64,000 nt of DNA from Streptomyces xanthophaeus (GCF_000725805.1 NZ_JOFT01000049.1:1-64000), one strand, 5' to 3'. Shown: positions 15,857-25,286, counted from the first letter of the stretch. Translations and numbers: made by a program. Notes: generated by a model from the letters alone, not told the origin.

Positions 15857-16798
15857 TTACATCACGGCGAGGATGTCGAGGCTGAAGACCAGCGTCGAAT
15901 TGGCCGGGATGGTCCCCTGCTCCTTGTCGCCGAAGCCCATGTCCGGCGGGATGACCAGCAGGATGCGACTGCCGGCCTTCTTGCCGATGATGCCGTCCTT
16001 CAGACCCTTGACCGAGAGCTGGTCCATCGGCCAGGTGACCGACGTGTCGGCGGTGTACGTGGACTCGAAGGTCTTGTCGTCCTTCCACGTCTTGCCGTTG
16101 AACTTGACGACGACGCTGTCGACGTCCTTCACGACCGGGCCGTCACCCTCGATGACGTAGTTCGAGACCAGCTTCGCCGGCGGAGCGACGTCCTTCGGGA
16201 CGGTGACGGGCACTTCCTTGCCGTCCACGTTGGTGCCGACCTTGGGCAGGTCCTTGTTGTCCTGGGCGACTTCCTTGCCCGTGGCCGAGACCGGGACGGA
16301 GGTGCCCTTGACGATGTCGACGACGAAGACCAGCGTGGCGTTCGCCTTGATCTTCTCGCCGGAGCCCTGCGCGCCGTAACCGAGCTCCGGCGGGATCACC
16401 AGCTCGATGCGGCTGCCGACCTTCTGGCCCTCAAGGCCCTGGTCCCAGCCCTTGATGACCGCGCCCGCGCCGACGGTCACGTCGAAGGGCTTGCCCTTGC
16501 CGAAGCTCTCGTCGAACGGCTCCTTGCCGTCCCACACCTGGCCGTAGTAGTTGACCTGGGCGACGTCGCCCTTCTTCAGCGCCGGGCCGTCGCCCTCGCT
16601 GATGCTCACCACCTTGAGCTCCTTCGGCGGTTCGCCCTTCCCCTGCGACAGGGTGGGCTTCTCCCCGAACTTGGCACCCTCGGTGATCGCGGGCGCCCCG
16701 TTCTTCATCTGGGCGGAGTCGGAGCCGCTGTCATCGCCACAAGCCGCTGTCGACAGCAGCAGGAGGGGTACGACAAGCAGGCCGGCAAGTCGGCGCAC
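15857..16798 (-). CDS. FKBP-type isomerase lipoprotein with two FKBP domains
   Basis: A 313-residue exported protein. MRRLAGLLVVPLLLLSTAAC is a lipoprotein signal ending in a lipobox Cys at residue 20. Two FKBP units follow, near residues 60-160 (VNYYGQVWDGKEPFDESF, then GWDQGLEGQKVGSR) and 200-313 (VKFNGKTWKDDKTFESTYT, then GLKDGIIGKKAGSRILL). It should be anchored outside the membrane and help fold exported proteins. GTG start with GAGG five bases upstream. It lies directly downstream of pafA with a terminator between. Confidence 0.92.
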   Translation of the reverse strand: MRRLAGLLVVPLLLLSTAACGDDSGSDSAQMKNGAPAITEGAKFGEKPTLSQGKGEPPKELKVVSISEGDGPALKKGDVAQVNYYGQVWDGKEPFDESFGKGKPFDVTVGAGAVIKGWDQGLEGQKVGSRIELVIPPELGYGAQGSGEKIKANATLVFVVDIVKGTSVPVSATGKEVAQDNKDLPKVGTNVDGKEVPVTVPKDVAPPAKLVSNYVIEGDGPVVKDVDSVVVKFNGKTWKDDKTFESTYTADTSVTWPMDQLSVKGLKDGIIGKKAGSRILLVIPPDMGFGDKEQGTIPANSTLVFSLDILAVM

Positions 16799-16854
16799 GG
16801 GTTCCTCAGATCTCAGACGGCAAGGCGGTCGCCCGCCACTCTAAGCCGTGCAGA

Positions 16855-16883
16855 GGGCCCCGTACGAGTAACGTACGGGGCCC
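16855..16883 (-). terminator. Terminator after pafA
   Basis: GGGCCCCGTAC and GTACGGGGCCC form an 11-bp stem with a 7-base loop in the pafA-FKBP gap, about 43 bp past the pafA stop. Confidence 0.7.
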
Positions 16884-16925
16884 CTGGCCAAGATCAGAAG
16901 GTCAGTGCGGTGTCACACGACACAC

Positions 16926-18287
16926 TCACATCCCGGCGATCAGCTTCTCCACCCGGTCGTCCACCGACCGGAACGGGTCCTTGCACAGCACGGTCCGCTG
17001 CGCCTGGTCGTTCAGCTTCAGGTGCACCCAGTCCACCGTGAAGTCCCGCCGCTGCTCCTGCGCCCGGCGGATGAAGTCACCGCGCAGCCGCGCCCTCGTC
17101 GTCTGCGGGGGCACCGACTTGCCCTCGAAGATCTTGAGGTCGTTGCAGATCCGCGCCGCCTGTCCTTTGCGCTCCAGCAGGTAGTACAGCCCGCGCCGGC
17201 GGTGGATGTCGTGGTAGGCGAGGTCTATCTGAGCCACCCGCGGGTTCGACATCGTCATGTTGTGCTTGGCCCGGTACCGCTCGATCAGCTGGTACTTCAT
17301 GACCCAGTCGATCTCGGTCCCGATCCGGTCCAGGTCCTCGGCGTCGATGGCGTCGAGCGTGCGGCCCCACAGCTCCAGCACCTGGTCCACCACACCGGTA
17401 CGGATCCCCCGGCGCTCCGCGAAGTCCACCGCCTTGTCGTAGTACTCCCGCTGGATCTCCAGCGCCGAGGCCTCCCGGCCGCTCGCCAGACGCACCTTGC
17501 GCTGGCCGGTGATGTCATGACTGACCTCACGGATCGCCCGGATCGGGTTCTCCAGCGTCAGGTCCCGCATCACCGTGCCCGCCTCGATCATGCGCAGCAC
17601 GAGATCGGTGGCCCCGACCTTCAGCAGCATGGTCGTCTCGGACATGTTCGAGTCACCGACGATGACGTGGAGCCGCCGGTACCGCTCCGCGTCCGCGTGC
17701 GGCTCGTCCCTGGTGTTGATGATCGGCCGGGACCGGGTCGTCGCGGAACTGACGCCCTCCCAGATGTGCTCGGCCCGCTGGCTCACGCAGTAGACCGCAC
17801 CCCGGGGGGTCTGCAGTACCTTGCCCGCACCACAGATCAGCTGGCGCGTGACGAGGAACGGGATGAGGATGTCCGCCAGGCGGGAGAATTCCCCGTGCCG
17901 GGCCACCAGATAGTTCTCGTGGCATCCGTACGAGTTTCCCGCAGAGTCGGTGTTGTTCTTGAAGAGATAGACGTCGCCCGCGATTCCCTCCTCGTGCAGG
18001 CGGCGTTCGGCGTCGACGAGCAGGCCTTCGAGAATGCGCTCGCCGGCCTTGTCGTGCGTGACGAGTTCCGTCACGTTGTCGCATTCCGGTGTTGCATATT
18101 CCGGATGCGAACCCACGTCGAGGTAGAGGCGGGCGCCGTTCCGCAGGAAGACATTGCTGCTGCGGCCCCATGACACAACACGGCGGAAGAGGTAGCGCGC
18201 CACTTCGTCAGGAGACAGTCGGCGCTGTCCCCTGAACGTGCACGTGACGCCGTACTCGTTCTCCAGCCCGAAAATGCGGCGGTCCAT
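16926..18287 (-). CDS. pafA: Pup-protein ligase PafA
   Basis: A 453-residue ligase that uses ATP to join the C-terminal glutamate of Pup to lysines of target proteins. The glutamine-synthetase-like core starts [10 protein letters not shown], with a metal-binding glutamate. [17 protein letters not shown] carries the conserved aspartate near residue 57, and [20 protein letters not shown] follows. It lacks the extra loop that marks Dop. The C-terminal domain ends [14 protein letters not shown]. The length is normal for the family. It is split from prcBA by an MFS/LacI pair and has its own upstream region. Confidence 0.96.
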   Translation of the reverse strand: MDRRIFGLENEYGVTCTFRGQRRLSPDEVARYLFRRVVSWGRSSNVFLRNGARLYLDVGSHPEYATPECDNVTELVTHDKAGERILEGLLVDAERRLHEEGIAGDVYLFKNNTDSAGNSYGCHENYLVARHGEFSRLADILIPFLVTRQLICGAGKVLQTPRGAVYCVSQRAEHIWEGVSSATTRSRPIINTRDEPHADAERYRRLHVIVGDSNMSETTMLLKVGATDLVLRMIEAGTVMRDLTLENPIRAIREVSHDITGQRKVRLASGREASALEIQREYYDKAVDFAERRGIRTGVVDQVLELWGRTLDAIDAEDLDRIGTEIDWVMKYQLIERYRAKHNMTMSNPRVAQIDLAYHDIHRRRGLYYLLERKGQAARICNDLKIFEGKSVPPQTTRARLRGDFIRRAQEQRRDFTVDWVHLKLNDQAQRTVLCKDPFRSVDDRVEKLIAGM

Positions 18288-18416
18288 GACTGAACATTAC
18301 GCCTTCTGCCCTCTTCTGAAACCGGGTTCGCCCATGCCGTTCCGATCAGTTCCCGGCAACCGGCCCCCGCAACACCGCACAAGTGACTGCCGATCAGCCC
18401 GCACAGCGGCCCCCGG

Positions 18417-19679
18417 TCAGCCCGCGGAAGGCACCTCGGACACCGCACCGGAGGAGCCTTCCTGCGCCCGCTCGGCCGAACCCGCCACCTCCCGGCTGCG
18501 CCCGGGAGTTGCCAGCACCCGCTGAGTCAGCGTCAGCACCAGCAACGCCGCCGCCCCCGCCACACTCGCCACCCCGAAGCTCGCCGCCGTACCGCCCAGC
18601 TCCACCGCCGGCCCCGCCACGGCCGTACCCATCGCCGCACCCACCCCGAAGAAGGTGACCAGCCACGAGAAGGCCTCCGTCACCGTGCCCGCCGGAGCAT
18701 GCCGGTCCACCACGATGAACGCACACGCGATCGCCGGCGCCAGGAACACGCCCGCCAGCGCACTCAGCGCCGTCATCGCCACCGGACCCGGCGTCAGCAT
18801 CAACGGCAGATAGCACACCGCCAGCAGGGCCACCAGCACCCGCAGCCGCCGCTCCGGCGCACCCGCCCACGACCGGCCGCCGTAGACCACACCGCCTGCA
18901 AGAGCACCGAGCCCCAGGGCCGCCATCAGCCAGCCGTACACCGCCTGGCTCCCCTGGTCGTCCGCGTACGCCACACCGGCCACCGTGATCGACCCCAGCG
19001 CCGTCCCCACGAAGAAGAACGCCCCCAGCAGCGCCAGCAGACCGCGCGAGCGCAGCGCGCCCAGCCAGTGCGCCTCGCGCGGCTCCGACCGCCACGTGCG
19101 CGAGGGCTCGCACACCACCACGGACAGCGCGCCCAGCACACCGATCGCATTGATCACCAGCAGCGCCGCCGCCGGGTCCCACAGCGACACGAACAGCGTC
19201 ACCAGCAACGGGCCGACCGTGAACATGACCTCCTGGGCCACCGCGTCCATGGCGTACGCGGCGTGCACCCGCTCCTCCTTGCCGCCCAGCACGCTCGGCC
19301 ACAGAGCCCGCAGCCCGCCCTCCAGCGGCGGCGTGAACAGCCCCGCCACCACGACCGCCCCGTACGCGGCGACCACCGAACCGGTGCCCGCGAAGGCCAG
19401 CCACACCATCCCCAGGGCAGAGACCACCGCCGCCGGCAGCTGGACCCGCGGCTGCCCGTACAGGTCCACGGCCCGGCCCAGCAGCGGCTGACCCACCGCA
19501 TTCGCCAGCCCGTACGCCGCCGCCAGCGCCCCCGCCAGGCTGTAGCTGCCGCCCTCGGCCCGCGTGAACAGCACGATCGCGATCGGTGCCGTGCCGTTCG
19601 GAAGCCGGCCTATGAGCGTGCCCACCAGCAGCCTCGCGGCATGCCTGGTCCGCAGCAGCTCCGCGTATCCCGCGGCCAT
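18417..19679 (-). CDS. MFS transporter
   Basis: A 420-residue major facilitator with twelve hydrophobic segments. LIGRLPNGTAPIAIVLF and GQPLLGRAVDLYGQPRVQLP (loop 2-3) are typical of the drug/metabolite efflux-like MFS. The cytoplasmic tail is short and charged. ATG at 19679 with GGAGGGGG upstream. It is divergent from a LacI-type regulator 159 bp away, which probably represses it. Substrate unknown. Confidence 0.88.
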   Translation of the reverse strand: MAAGYAELLRTRHAARLLVGTLIGRLPNGTAPIAIVLFTRAEGGSYSLAGALAAAYGLANAVGQPLLGRAVDLYGQPRVQLPAAVVSALGMVWLAFAGTGSVVAAYGAVVVAGLFTPPLEGGLRALWPSVLGGKEERVHAAYAMDAVAQEVMFTVGPLLVTLFVSLWDPAAALLVINAIGVLGALSVVVCEPSRTWRSEPREAHWLGALRSRGLLALLGAFFFVGTALGSITVAGVAYADDQGSQAVYGWLMAALGLGALAGGVVYGGRSWAGAPERRLRVLVALLAVCYLPLMLTPGPVAMTALSALAGVFLAPAIACAFIVVDRHAPAGTVTEAFSWLVTFFGVGAAMGTAVAGPAVELGGTAASFGVASVAGAAALLVLTLTQRVLATPGRSREVAGSAERAQEGSSGAVSEVPSAG

Positions 19680-19714
19680 GTCTGCCCCCTCCTGCCCGGA
19701 ACCCGCCCGGGGTA

Positions 19715-19743
19715 ATACGTATAACTTGACGAGGTCATACGTA
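19715..19743. promoter_or_regulatory. Candidate LacI-family operator pair
   Basis: ATACGTAT (19715-19722) and TACGTA within CATACGTACC (19738-19743) are two similar palindromic cores, centres about 22 bp apart, in the MFS/LacI divergent region. TTGAC at 19726-19730 between them resembles a -35 box for the LacI gene. The cognate regulator is inferred. Confidence 0.45.
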
Positions 19744-19838
19744 CCATGGCCACACTCCGCCCGTCCACACGCACGACACCACCACGGACCCCGGGCGGAC
19801 CCGGACCCCCGAAGAACCAGCACTCCAGGAGCACCCCT

Positions 19839-20834
19839 GTGACGAGACCCACCAGCCGGGACGTCGCCACCGCCGCCGGGGTCTCCCAGGCCACCGTCTC
19901 CCTCGTCCTCGGCGACAAATGGCGCGGCCGCGTCTCCGAACGCACCGCCGGCCTCGTCCGCGAAAGCGCCGCCCGCCTCGGCTACCGCCCCAACCTCGCC
20001 GCCCGCAACCTGCGCCTCGGCTCCACCCGCACCGCCCTCCTCGTCGTCCCCGCCCTCACGAACGAATTCTTCGCCCGCGTCTACACCGGCGCCGCCCGCA
20101 TCGCCGCCGAACACGGCTTCGGCGTCGTCCTCTATCCCTCCCCCGACGGCACCGGCCCCGCCCGCGACCCCTTCGCCTCGGCCCGCGCCGCCCTCGACGG
20201 AGTCATCGCCTCCTCCATGGCCGCCCACGCCCTCGACGCCCTCGGCGGCGACGGACTCCCCCTCGTCATGCTCGACAGCGACCCCACCGCCACCACCGCC
20301 GCGGCCCACGTCAACCTCGCCATGGCCGACGGCATGCGCCAGGTCACCGAACACCTCCTGACCCACGGCCACCGCCGCTTCCTCCACCTCGCCTCCGCCG
20401 TCGACTCCTGGACCTTCGACGTCCGCGCCCACGCCCTGGCCGCCCTCCTGGAGCCCCACGCCACCCTGCGCACCGCACGGGCCCACCTCACCGTCGACGC
20501 CGCCCGCACAGCCGCAGAAGCCGCCCTGACCACCCCCCGGGACCGGCCCACCGCCATCGTCTGCGACGACGACATCCTCGCCGCCGGCGCCTGCAAGGCC
20601 GCCCGCCGCCTCGGCCTGCGCATCCCCGAGGACCTCTCCGTCACCGGCTTCGACGACCTCGCCCTCGCCACCGCCGTCGACCCCGAGCTCACCACCGTCC
20701 ACCTCCCCGCCGAACGCGTCGGCGAACAGGGCATGACCGCCCTCCTCACCGTCCTCGACGGAGGCACCTGGACCGCCCCCGACCTCCCCGTCGAACTCGT
20801 CGTCCGCGACTCCTCCGGACCCGCCCCCGCCTGA
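19839..20834 (+). CDS. LacI-family transcriptional regulator
   Basis: A 331-residue repressor. The HTH at residues 5-25 (SRDVATAAGVSQATVSLVLG) and hinge region (RLGYRPNLAARNLRLGST) are classic LacI. The rest is a sugar-binding-protein-like effector domain ending in GFDDLALATAVDPELTTV. GTG at 19839 is chosen for AGGAG seven bases upstream; the frame is open to 19746 without a ribosome site. It is divergent from the MFS gene and converges on prcA. Confidence 0.88.
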   Translation: MTRPTSRDVATAAGVSQATVSLVLGDKWRGRVSERTAGLVRESAARLGYRPNLAARNLRLGSTRTALLVVPALTNEFFARVYTGAARIAAEHGFGVVLYPSPDGTGPARDPFASARAALDGVIASSMAAHALDALGGDGLPLVMLDSDPTATTAAAHVNLAMADGMRQVTEHLLTHGHRRFLHLASAVDSWTFDVRAHALAALLEPHATLRTARAHLTVDAARTAAEAALTTPRDRPTAIVCDDDILAAGACKAARRLGLRIPEDLSVTGFDDLALATAVDPELTTVHLPAERVGEQGMTALLTVLDGGTWTAPDLPVELVVRDSSGPAPA

Positions 20835-20840
20835 ACGCAG

Positions 20841-20882
20841 AAGTGCCCCGGCCCGCCCACAAGGGCGGACCGGGGCACTTCG
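20841..20882. terminator. Bidirectional terminator between the LacI gene and prcA
   Basis: GAAGTGCCCCGG and CCGGGGCACTTC form a perfect 12-bp outer stem enclosing a second stem (CCGCCC-ACAA-GGGCGG). It sits between convergent stop codons. Confidence 0.85.
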
Positions 20883-20892
20883 CACGCGATCC

Positions 20893-21657
20893 CTACTCGG
20901 CTTCCTCGTCGGGCGCCTCGTCGTTCGACACGGCATCGGCCTGCACCGCTGCCGTCACGTCCGCCTCCAGCAGCCGCGACAGCTGCCGGCCCCGGATCCG
21001 CTTGAACTTGCGCTGCTGCGCCCGCGTCCGGTCCAGCACGGCGACCTCGAGCCGCTCCGCCGGAATCGCCTTGTCCGCACCGTTCGCCTGGCTGGACAGC
21101 GCCTGCACCGCCAGCTTCAGCGCCTCGGACAGGGTCATCCCGTCCTGGTGCCGCTGATCCAGGAAGGTACTGATCTGCTCGGCGTTCCCGCCGACCGCGA
21201 CCGAGCCGTGCTCGTCCACGATCGAGCCGTCGTGCGGCAACCGGTAGATCTGGTCCCCGGCCGCGGTGGCACCCACCTCGGCCACCACCAGCTCCACCTC
21301 GTACGGCTTCTCGCCGGCCGAGGAGAAAATGGTGCCCAGCGTCTGCGCGTAGACGTTCGCCAGCCCGCGCGCCGTCACGTCGTCGCGGTCGTAGGTGTAG
21401 CCGCGCAGGTCCGCGTAGCGCACACCGCCGATCCGCAGGTTCTCGTACTCGTTGTACTTGCCGGCGGCCGCGAAGCCGATCCGGTCGTAGATCTCGCTGA
21501 ACTTGTGCAGGGCACGGGAGGGGTTCTCGCCGACGAACACGATGCCGTCGGCGTACTGCAGCACGACAAGGCTGCGACCGCGGGCGATGCCCTTGCGGGC
21601 GTATTCCGCCCGGTCGGCCATGGCCTGCTGGGGTGACACATAGAACGGAGTCGACAC
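20893..21657 (-). CDS. prcA: Proteasome alpha subunit PrcA
   Basis: A 254-residue alpha-type 20S subunit that forms the outer rings and gate of the core. [20 protein letters not shown] is the N-terminal helix H0 region with the gate residues. [20 protein letters not shown] and [18 protein letters not shown] follow. It has no catalytic Thr, as expected for an alpha subunit. The C-terminal tail is acidic ([11 protein letters not shown]). It starts at GTG with AAAGGGA about 11 bases upstream. It lies 74 bp after prcB, with a palindromic repeat in the gap. Confidence 0.96.
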   Translation of the reverse strand: MSTPFYVSPQQAMADRAEYARKGIARGRSLVVLQYADGIVFVGENPSRALHKFSEIYDRIGFAAAGKYNEYENLRIGGVRYADLRGYTYDRDDVTARGLANVYAQTLGTIFSSAGEKPYEVELVVAEVGATAAGDQIYRLPHDGSIVDEHGSVAVGGNAEQISTFLDQRHQDGMTLSEALKLAVQALSSQANGADKAIPAERLEVAVLDRTRAQQRKFKRIRGRQLSRLLEADVTAAVQADAVSNDEAPDEEAE

Positions 21658-21685
21658 CGGCTGTCCGTCCCTTTCTTCTGGGCGG

Positions 21686-21720
21686 AGGGGGGGTCCCCCC
21701 GGACGGAGCCTGGGGGAAGG
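21686..21720 (+). repeat. Small GC palindromic repeat, copy 2, between prcB and prcA
   Basis: AGGGGGGGTCCCCCC, CGGACGGAGCC, then TGGGGGAAGG. It is similar to the minus-strand copy at 10811-10840. In the prcBA transcript it puts a G/C hairpin about 30 bases before the prcA start, possibly affecting the prcA:prcB translation ratio. Confidence 0.75.
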
Positions 21721-21731
21721 GCGGCGGATGG

Positions 21732-22571
21732 TCAGAGCAGGGCGGCGCGCGGGCCGTCGGGCTGCTCCAGACGACGGTTGGTGACCGTACGGGCGAGCTC
21801 CTGCGACTCGTCGTCGGTCAGCCTGCGGAAGCCCTCGTCCGTGATGACGGTGACGATCGGATAGATGTGGCGGTACAGGTCCGGCCCACCGGTCGCCGAG
21901 TCGTCGTCGGCCGCGTCGTACAGCGCCTGCACGACCAGCGTGGTGGCCTGCTCCTCCGTCAGGTCGGGACGGAACAGCTTCTTCATCGAGCCCCGGGCGA
22001 AGATCGAACCCGAACCGGTGGCGGCGTAGCCGTGCTCCTCGGAGCGGCCGCCCGTCACGTCGTAGGAGAAGATCCGGCCCTTCTCCTTGGCCTCGTCGTA
22101 GCCCGCGAACAGCGGGACCACGGCCAGACCCTGCATGGCCATGCCCAGATTGCTCCGGATCATGGTGGAGAGCCGGTTCGCCTTGCCCTCCAGGGAGAGG
22201 GTCGCCCCCTCCACCTTCTCGAAGTGCTCCAGCTCCAGCTGGAACAGCTTGACCATCTCCACGGCCAGGCCGGCCGTACCGGCGATGCCCACCGCGGAGT
22301 ACTCGTCGGCCGGGAACACCTTCTCGATGTCCCGCTGCGCGATCATGTTCCCCATGGTCGCCCGCCGGTCACCGGCGAGCACGACCCCGCCGGGGAAGGT
22401 GGCGGCCACGATGGTCGTCCCGTGCGGCGCCTCGACGACACCCTCGGGCAGCTTGCGGTTGCCCGGCAGCATCTCGGGCGAGTGCGCGCCCAGGAAGTCC
22501 ATGAAGGACGACGACCCCGGCGTCAGGAAGGCTGCCGGTAGACGCCCTGTGCCAAGATTGTTGGCTTCCAC
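21732..22571 (-). CDS. prcB: Proteasome beta subunit PrcB
   Basis: A 279-residue catalytic subunit. The propeptide should be cut between Gly51 and Thr52 ([16 protein letters not shown]), exposing the nucleophilic Thr. [20 protein letters not shown] follows with the active-site Asp and Lys-equivalent region. The mature chain is about 228 residues. The GTG at 22571 has GGAGGGA five bases upstream. This start and its ribosome site lie inside the 3' end of the endonuclease VII-like gene, which overlaps it by 49 bp. Confidence 0.96.
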   Translation of the reverse strand: MEANNLGTGRLPAAFLTPGSSSFMDFLGAHSPEMLPGNRKLPEGVVEAPHGTTIVAATFPGGVVLAGDRRATMGNMIAQRDIEKVFPADEYSAVGIAGTAGLAVEMVKLFQLELEHFEKVEGATLSLEGKANRLSTMIRSNLGMAMQGLAVVPLFAGYDEAKEKGRIFSYDVTGGRSEEHGYAATGSGSIFARGSMKKLFRPDLTEEQATTLVVQALYDAADDDSATGGPDLYRHIYPIVTVITDEGFRRLTDDESQELARTVTNRRLEQPDGPRAALL

Positions 22572-23110
22572 GCGTGTCCCTCCAGGTATGAGATGGCCCG
22601 ACGCAGAGTGTCGGGATCCTCTCCCAACTTGCCGATGGCCGAGTTGCAGTTGAAGCACAGTACGCCTCGGACCTTACCCGTCGCGTGGCAGTGATCCACA
22701 TGCACGGCCGGAGCCTTTAGGCAGATCAGGCAAAGCCCGCCTTGAGCTGCAATCATTTCGTCACGTTGAGCCTCTGTCATGCCATAGGAACGCTTGAGAT
22801 GGCCCGCCCGGCCCTCTGCCGCACGACACGTCTTGCAGCGCGTGGACAACCCGTCCGACGCCGTCTTGTTGCGGTCCCATGCCGAATGCGGTTTGACCTC
22901 CCCGCACCGGCGGCAATACTTGTGCCCTTCCGGAGCGGGAACGCGTGGACGCACATTCCGGCCCTTGGCCTTCTGCCGCTCCTGGTGATAGTCGGCTACG
23001 CACGGCCTGCAGTAGACCCGCAAGCCGTCGCGCATCGCCCGGTTCGAAGCAAAGGCACTATGTGGCTTCGTCTCGCCACATCTCACACAGCGCTTCTCGG
23101 CCTCCGACAC
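22523..23110 (-). CDS. HNH endonuclease (recombination endonuclease VII family)
   Basis: A 195-residue protein. The N-terminal half has two zinc-finger-like units with paired CxxC motifs ([13 protein letters not shown] ... CRPC and [13 protein letters not shown] ... CKTC). The C-terminal half is an endonuclease VII HNH domain: [20 protein letters not shown], then [19 protein letters not shown]. Phage endonuclease VII resolves branched DNA. It sits between pup and prcB in the proteasome operon on the same strand, and its 3' end overlaps the prcB start by 49 bp. GTG start with GGGGAGGGTGA upstream. A link to proteolysis is unknown. Confidence 0.88.
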   Translation of the reverse strand: MSEAEKRCVRCGETKPHSAFASNRAMRDGLRVYCRPCVADYHQERQKAKGRNVRPRVPAPEGHKYCRRCGEVKPHSAWDRNKTASDGLSTRCKTCRAAEGRAGHLKRSYGMTEAQRDEMIAAQGGLCLICLKAPAVHVDHCHATGKVRGVLCFNCNSAIGKLGEDPDTLRRAISYLEGHAWKPTILAQGVYRQPS

Positions 23111-23128
23111 TCACCCTCCCCGAAGAGC

Positions 23129-23151
23129 TTCACCTTCGATTAGAAGGTGAA
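23129..23151 (-). other. Hairpin right after pup
   Basis: TTCACCTTC and GAAGGTGAA form a 9-bp stem with a 5-base loop, beginning 2 bases past the pup stop and 19 bases before the endonuclease start. It could be a weak terminator or a stabilising/processing site that sets pup mRNA apart from the rest. Confidence 0.5.
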
Positions 23152-23152
23152 A

Positions 23153-23365
23153 TCACTCTCCACCCTTCTGAACGAAGGACCGCACGAAGTCCTCGGCGTT
23201 CTCCTCCAGGACATCGTCAATCTCGTCAAGTACGGAGTCGACGTCGTCGGAGAGCTTTTCCTGGCGCTCCTTGAGGTCGGTCGATTCCTCGACCGCCGCC
23301 TCCTCGACCTCCTCGGTCGAGCGCGTCGCCTTCTGCTGTCCGCCGCCGGTGTCCTTGGTCGCCAT
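23153..23365 (-). CDS. pup: Prokaryotic ubiquitin-like protein Pup
   Basis: A 70-residue, largely disordered protein with a coiled-coil-forming middle (EERQEKLSDDVDSVLDEIDD type) that binds the N-terminal coiled coils of Arc. It ends FVRSFVQKGGE. The last codon is GAG, so Pup carries a C-terminal Glu and can be ligated without deamidation, unlike mycobacterial Pup, which ends in Gln. The ATG at 23365 is chosen because MATKDTGGGQQKATR matches the family; the frame is open upstream to 23428. Confidence 0.96.
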   Translation of the reverse strand: MATKDTGGGQQKATRSTEEVEEAAVEESTDLKERQEKLSDDVDSVLDEIDDVLEENAEDFVRSFVQKGGE

Positions 23366-23401
23366 GTCTACCTCACCCCGCTCGGTTCGCACGCTCACAC
23401 A

Positions 23402-23426
23402 GAGAGATCCCGGATCGGGATCTCTC
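23402..23426. promoter_or_regulatory. Inverted repeat upstream of pup
   Basis: GAGAGATCCC-GGATC-GGGATCTCTC: perfect 10-base arms in the 170-bp dop-pup gap, 37 bp before the pup start. It may be a dop terminator, an operator, or a leader hairpin. Confidence 0.5.
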
Positions 23427-23536
23427 AAGATCAGACCCTACGTCGGACCCTACAAGGAGGGCCCGGCATTCGTCCCCGCACTTTCACAAGTCCGGCTTTC
23501 TCCATGATTCCCGGGCCGGAGGCCTTTCAGCCGCGT

Positions 23537-25048
23537 TCAGCGCCCCGAAAGCACCCGCACCAGGTCCTCCGCCGTACGGCAGCGGTCCAGGAGCTCCTTG
23601 ACGTGCGCCCGGGTGCCCCGCAGGGGCTCCAGCGTCGGGACCCGCTGGAGCGAGTCGTGGCCCGGCAGGTCGAAGATCACCGAGTCCCAGGAGGCCGCCG
23701 CGACGTCGTCCGCGTACTGCTCCAGGCAGCGGCCGCGGAAGTACGCCCTGGTGTCCTCCGGGGGCTTGCTCTGCGCCCGTTCCACGTCCTGCTCGTCCAC
23801 CAGCCGCTTCATCTTGCCGCGGGCCACCAGGCGGTTGTACAGGCCCTTCTCGGGGCGTACGTCCGCGTACTGGAGGTCCACCAGGTGCAGCCGGGCCGCG
23901 TCCCACTCGAGTCCGTCGCGCCTGCGGTAGCCCTCGAGGATCTCCCGTTTGGCGATCCAGTCGAGCTCTCCCGACAGGCTCATCGGGTCCGTCTCCAGCC
24001 GGCCCAGCACGTCCTCCCACCGGGCGAGGACGTCCCTGGTCTGGTCGTCCACGTCGGACCCGAAGCGCTCGTCCACGTACTTCCTGGCCAGCTCGAAGTA
24101 CTCCATCTGGAGCTGCACGGCGGTCAGCGTCCGGCCGCTGCGCAGCGTGATGAGGTGCTGGAGGTCCGGGTCGTGGGAGACCTGGTGCAGGGTGCGTACG
24201 GGCTGGTCGACGGCGAGGTCGACGTTGATGAACCCGTCCTCGATCATCGAGAGGACCAGGGCCGTGGTGCCGAGCTTGAGGTAGGTGGAGATCTCGGAGA
24301 GGTTGGCGTCGCCGATGATCACGTGCAGGCGGCGGTACTTCTCGGCGTCGGAGTGGGGTTCGTCGCGGGTGTTGATGATGGGGCGCTTGAGGGTGGTCTC
24401 CAGGCCCACCTCGACCTCGAAGTAGTCCGCTCGCTGGCTGATCTGGAAGCCGTGCTCGCGGCCGTCCTGGCCGATGCCCACGCGTCCGGCGCCGGTGACG
24501 ACCTGGCGCGAGACGAAGAAGGGGGTGAGGTGGCGCACGATGTCCGAGAAGGGGGTCTCCCGCTTCATCAGGTAGTTCTCGTGCGTGCCGTAGGAGGCGC
24601 CCTTGTTGTCGGTGTTGTTCTTGTAGAGGTGGATCGGCTGGGCGCCGGGCAGCTGGGCCGCCCGTACGGCCGCCTCCGCCATGATCCGCTCGCCGGCCTT
24701 GTCCCAGAGCACGGCGTCCAGCGGATTGGTGATCTCCGGGGAGCTGTACTCGGGGTGGGCGTGGTCGACGTAGAGCCGTGCGCCGTTGGTCAGGATCACG
24801 TTGGCCAGGCCGATGTCCTCGTCGGTCAGCTGGCTGTTGTCGGCGGCCTCGCGGGCGAGGTCGAAGCCTCGGGCGTCCCGCAGCGGGTTCTCCTCCTCGA
24901 AGTCCCAGCGGGCGCGTCGCGCCCGGTGCATCGCCGCCGCGTAGGCATTGACGATCTGGGACGAGGTGAGCATGGCATTGGCGTTCGGGTGTCCCGGGAC
25001 GGAGATCCCGTACTCCGTCTCGATTCCCATTACTCGCCGTACGGTCAT
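23537..25048 (-). CDS. dop: Depupylase/deamidase Dop
   Basis: A 503-residue paralogue of PafA that cleaves Pup from substrates. [20 protein letters not shown] opens the carboxylate-amine ligase core. The Dop-specific insert ([20 protein letters not shown], about residues 45-65) separates it from Paf[21 protein letters not shown] and [19 protein letters not shown] are the active-site motifs. Because Pup here ends in Glu, only depupylation, not deamidation, should be needed. The ATG at 25048 has AAGGAGGG upstream; the frame is open to 25210 but that part is leader. Confidence 0.95.
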   Translation of the reverse strand: MTVRRVMGIETEYGISVPGHPNANAMLTSSQIVNAYAAAMHRARRARWDFEEENPLRDARGFDLAREAADNSQLTDEDIGLANVILTNGARLYVDHAHPEYSSPEITNPLDAVLWDKAGERIMAEAAVRAAQLPGAQPIHLYKNNTDNKGASYGTHENYLMKRETPFSDIVRHLTPFFVSRQVVTGAGRVGIGQDGREHGFQISQRADYFEVEVGLETTLKRPIINTRDEPHSDAEKYRRLHVIIGDANLSEISTYLKLGTTALVLSMIEDGFINVDLAVDQPVRTLHQVSHDPDLQHLITLRSGRTLTAVQLQMEYFELARKYVDERFGSDVDDQTRDVLARWEDVLGRLETDPMSLSGELDWIAKREILEGYRRRDGLEWDAARLHLVDLQYADVRPEKGLYNRLVARGKMKRLVDEQDVERAQSKPPEDTRAYFRGRCLEQYADDVAAASWDSVIFDLPGHDSLQRVPTLEPLRGTRAHVKELLDRCRTAEDLVRVLSGR

Positions 25049-25198
25049 GCGGCCCTCCTTGCCCGGCGGCGCTCCTGTTCGGGAGCGGCGCTCAAGTACC
25101 GCTGGTGCTCCGGTGCGTGTGCTGTGCGGTGTCCGTCCCCGCACTGCGGATGAGGCGGTACGGATGAGCCTAGGACCACCACGCGCTGGTGGGGAGAT

Positions 25199-25237
25199 CA
25201 TTTCAGTCATTGACTGCGCGCTGTCACGGCTGAAATG
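25199..25237. promoter_or_regulatory. Spaced inverted repeat in the dop promoter region
   Basis: CATTTCAG (25199-25206) and CTGAAATG (25230-25237) form perfect 8-base arms spaced by 23 bp, about 150 bp upstream of the dop start and downstream of the arc terminator. It is a candidate operator for a dop promoter; the regulator is unknown. Confidence 0.4.
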
Positions 25238-25253
25238 CAGTCGGTAAAGCAGT

Positions 25254-25286
25254 CGGCTGCGGATGCCCGGAGGGCATCCGCAGCCG
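25254..25286 (-). terminator. Terminator after arc
   Basis: A perfect 15-bp stem (CGGCTGCGGATGCCC with its complement) closed by GGA, beginning 11 bp past the arc stop. It suggests arc ends its own transcript and that dop is expressed from a promoter between them. Confidence 0.85.

Noticed and set aside
19680..20936. A very long minus-strand open frame running antisense through the LacI gene and joined to the MFS gene.
   Set aside because: It is Gly/Ala/Val-rich nonsense antisense to a clear LacI protein; the MFS protein has its own ATG and ribosome site at 19679.
23402..23426. Palindrome before pup considered as a phage attachment site or tRNA fragment.
   Set aside because: No integrase, no duplicate elsewhere in the window, and no tRNA-like arms.
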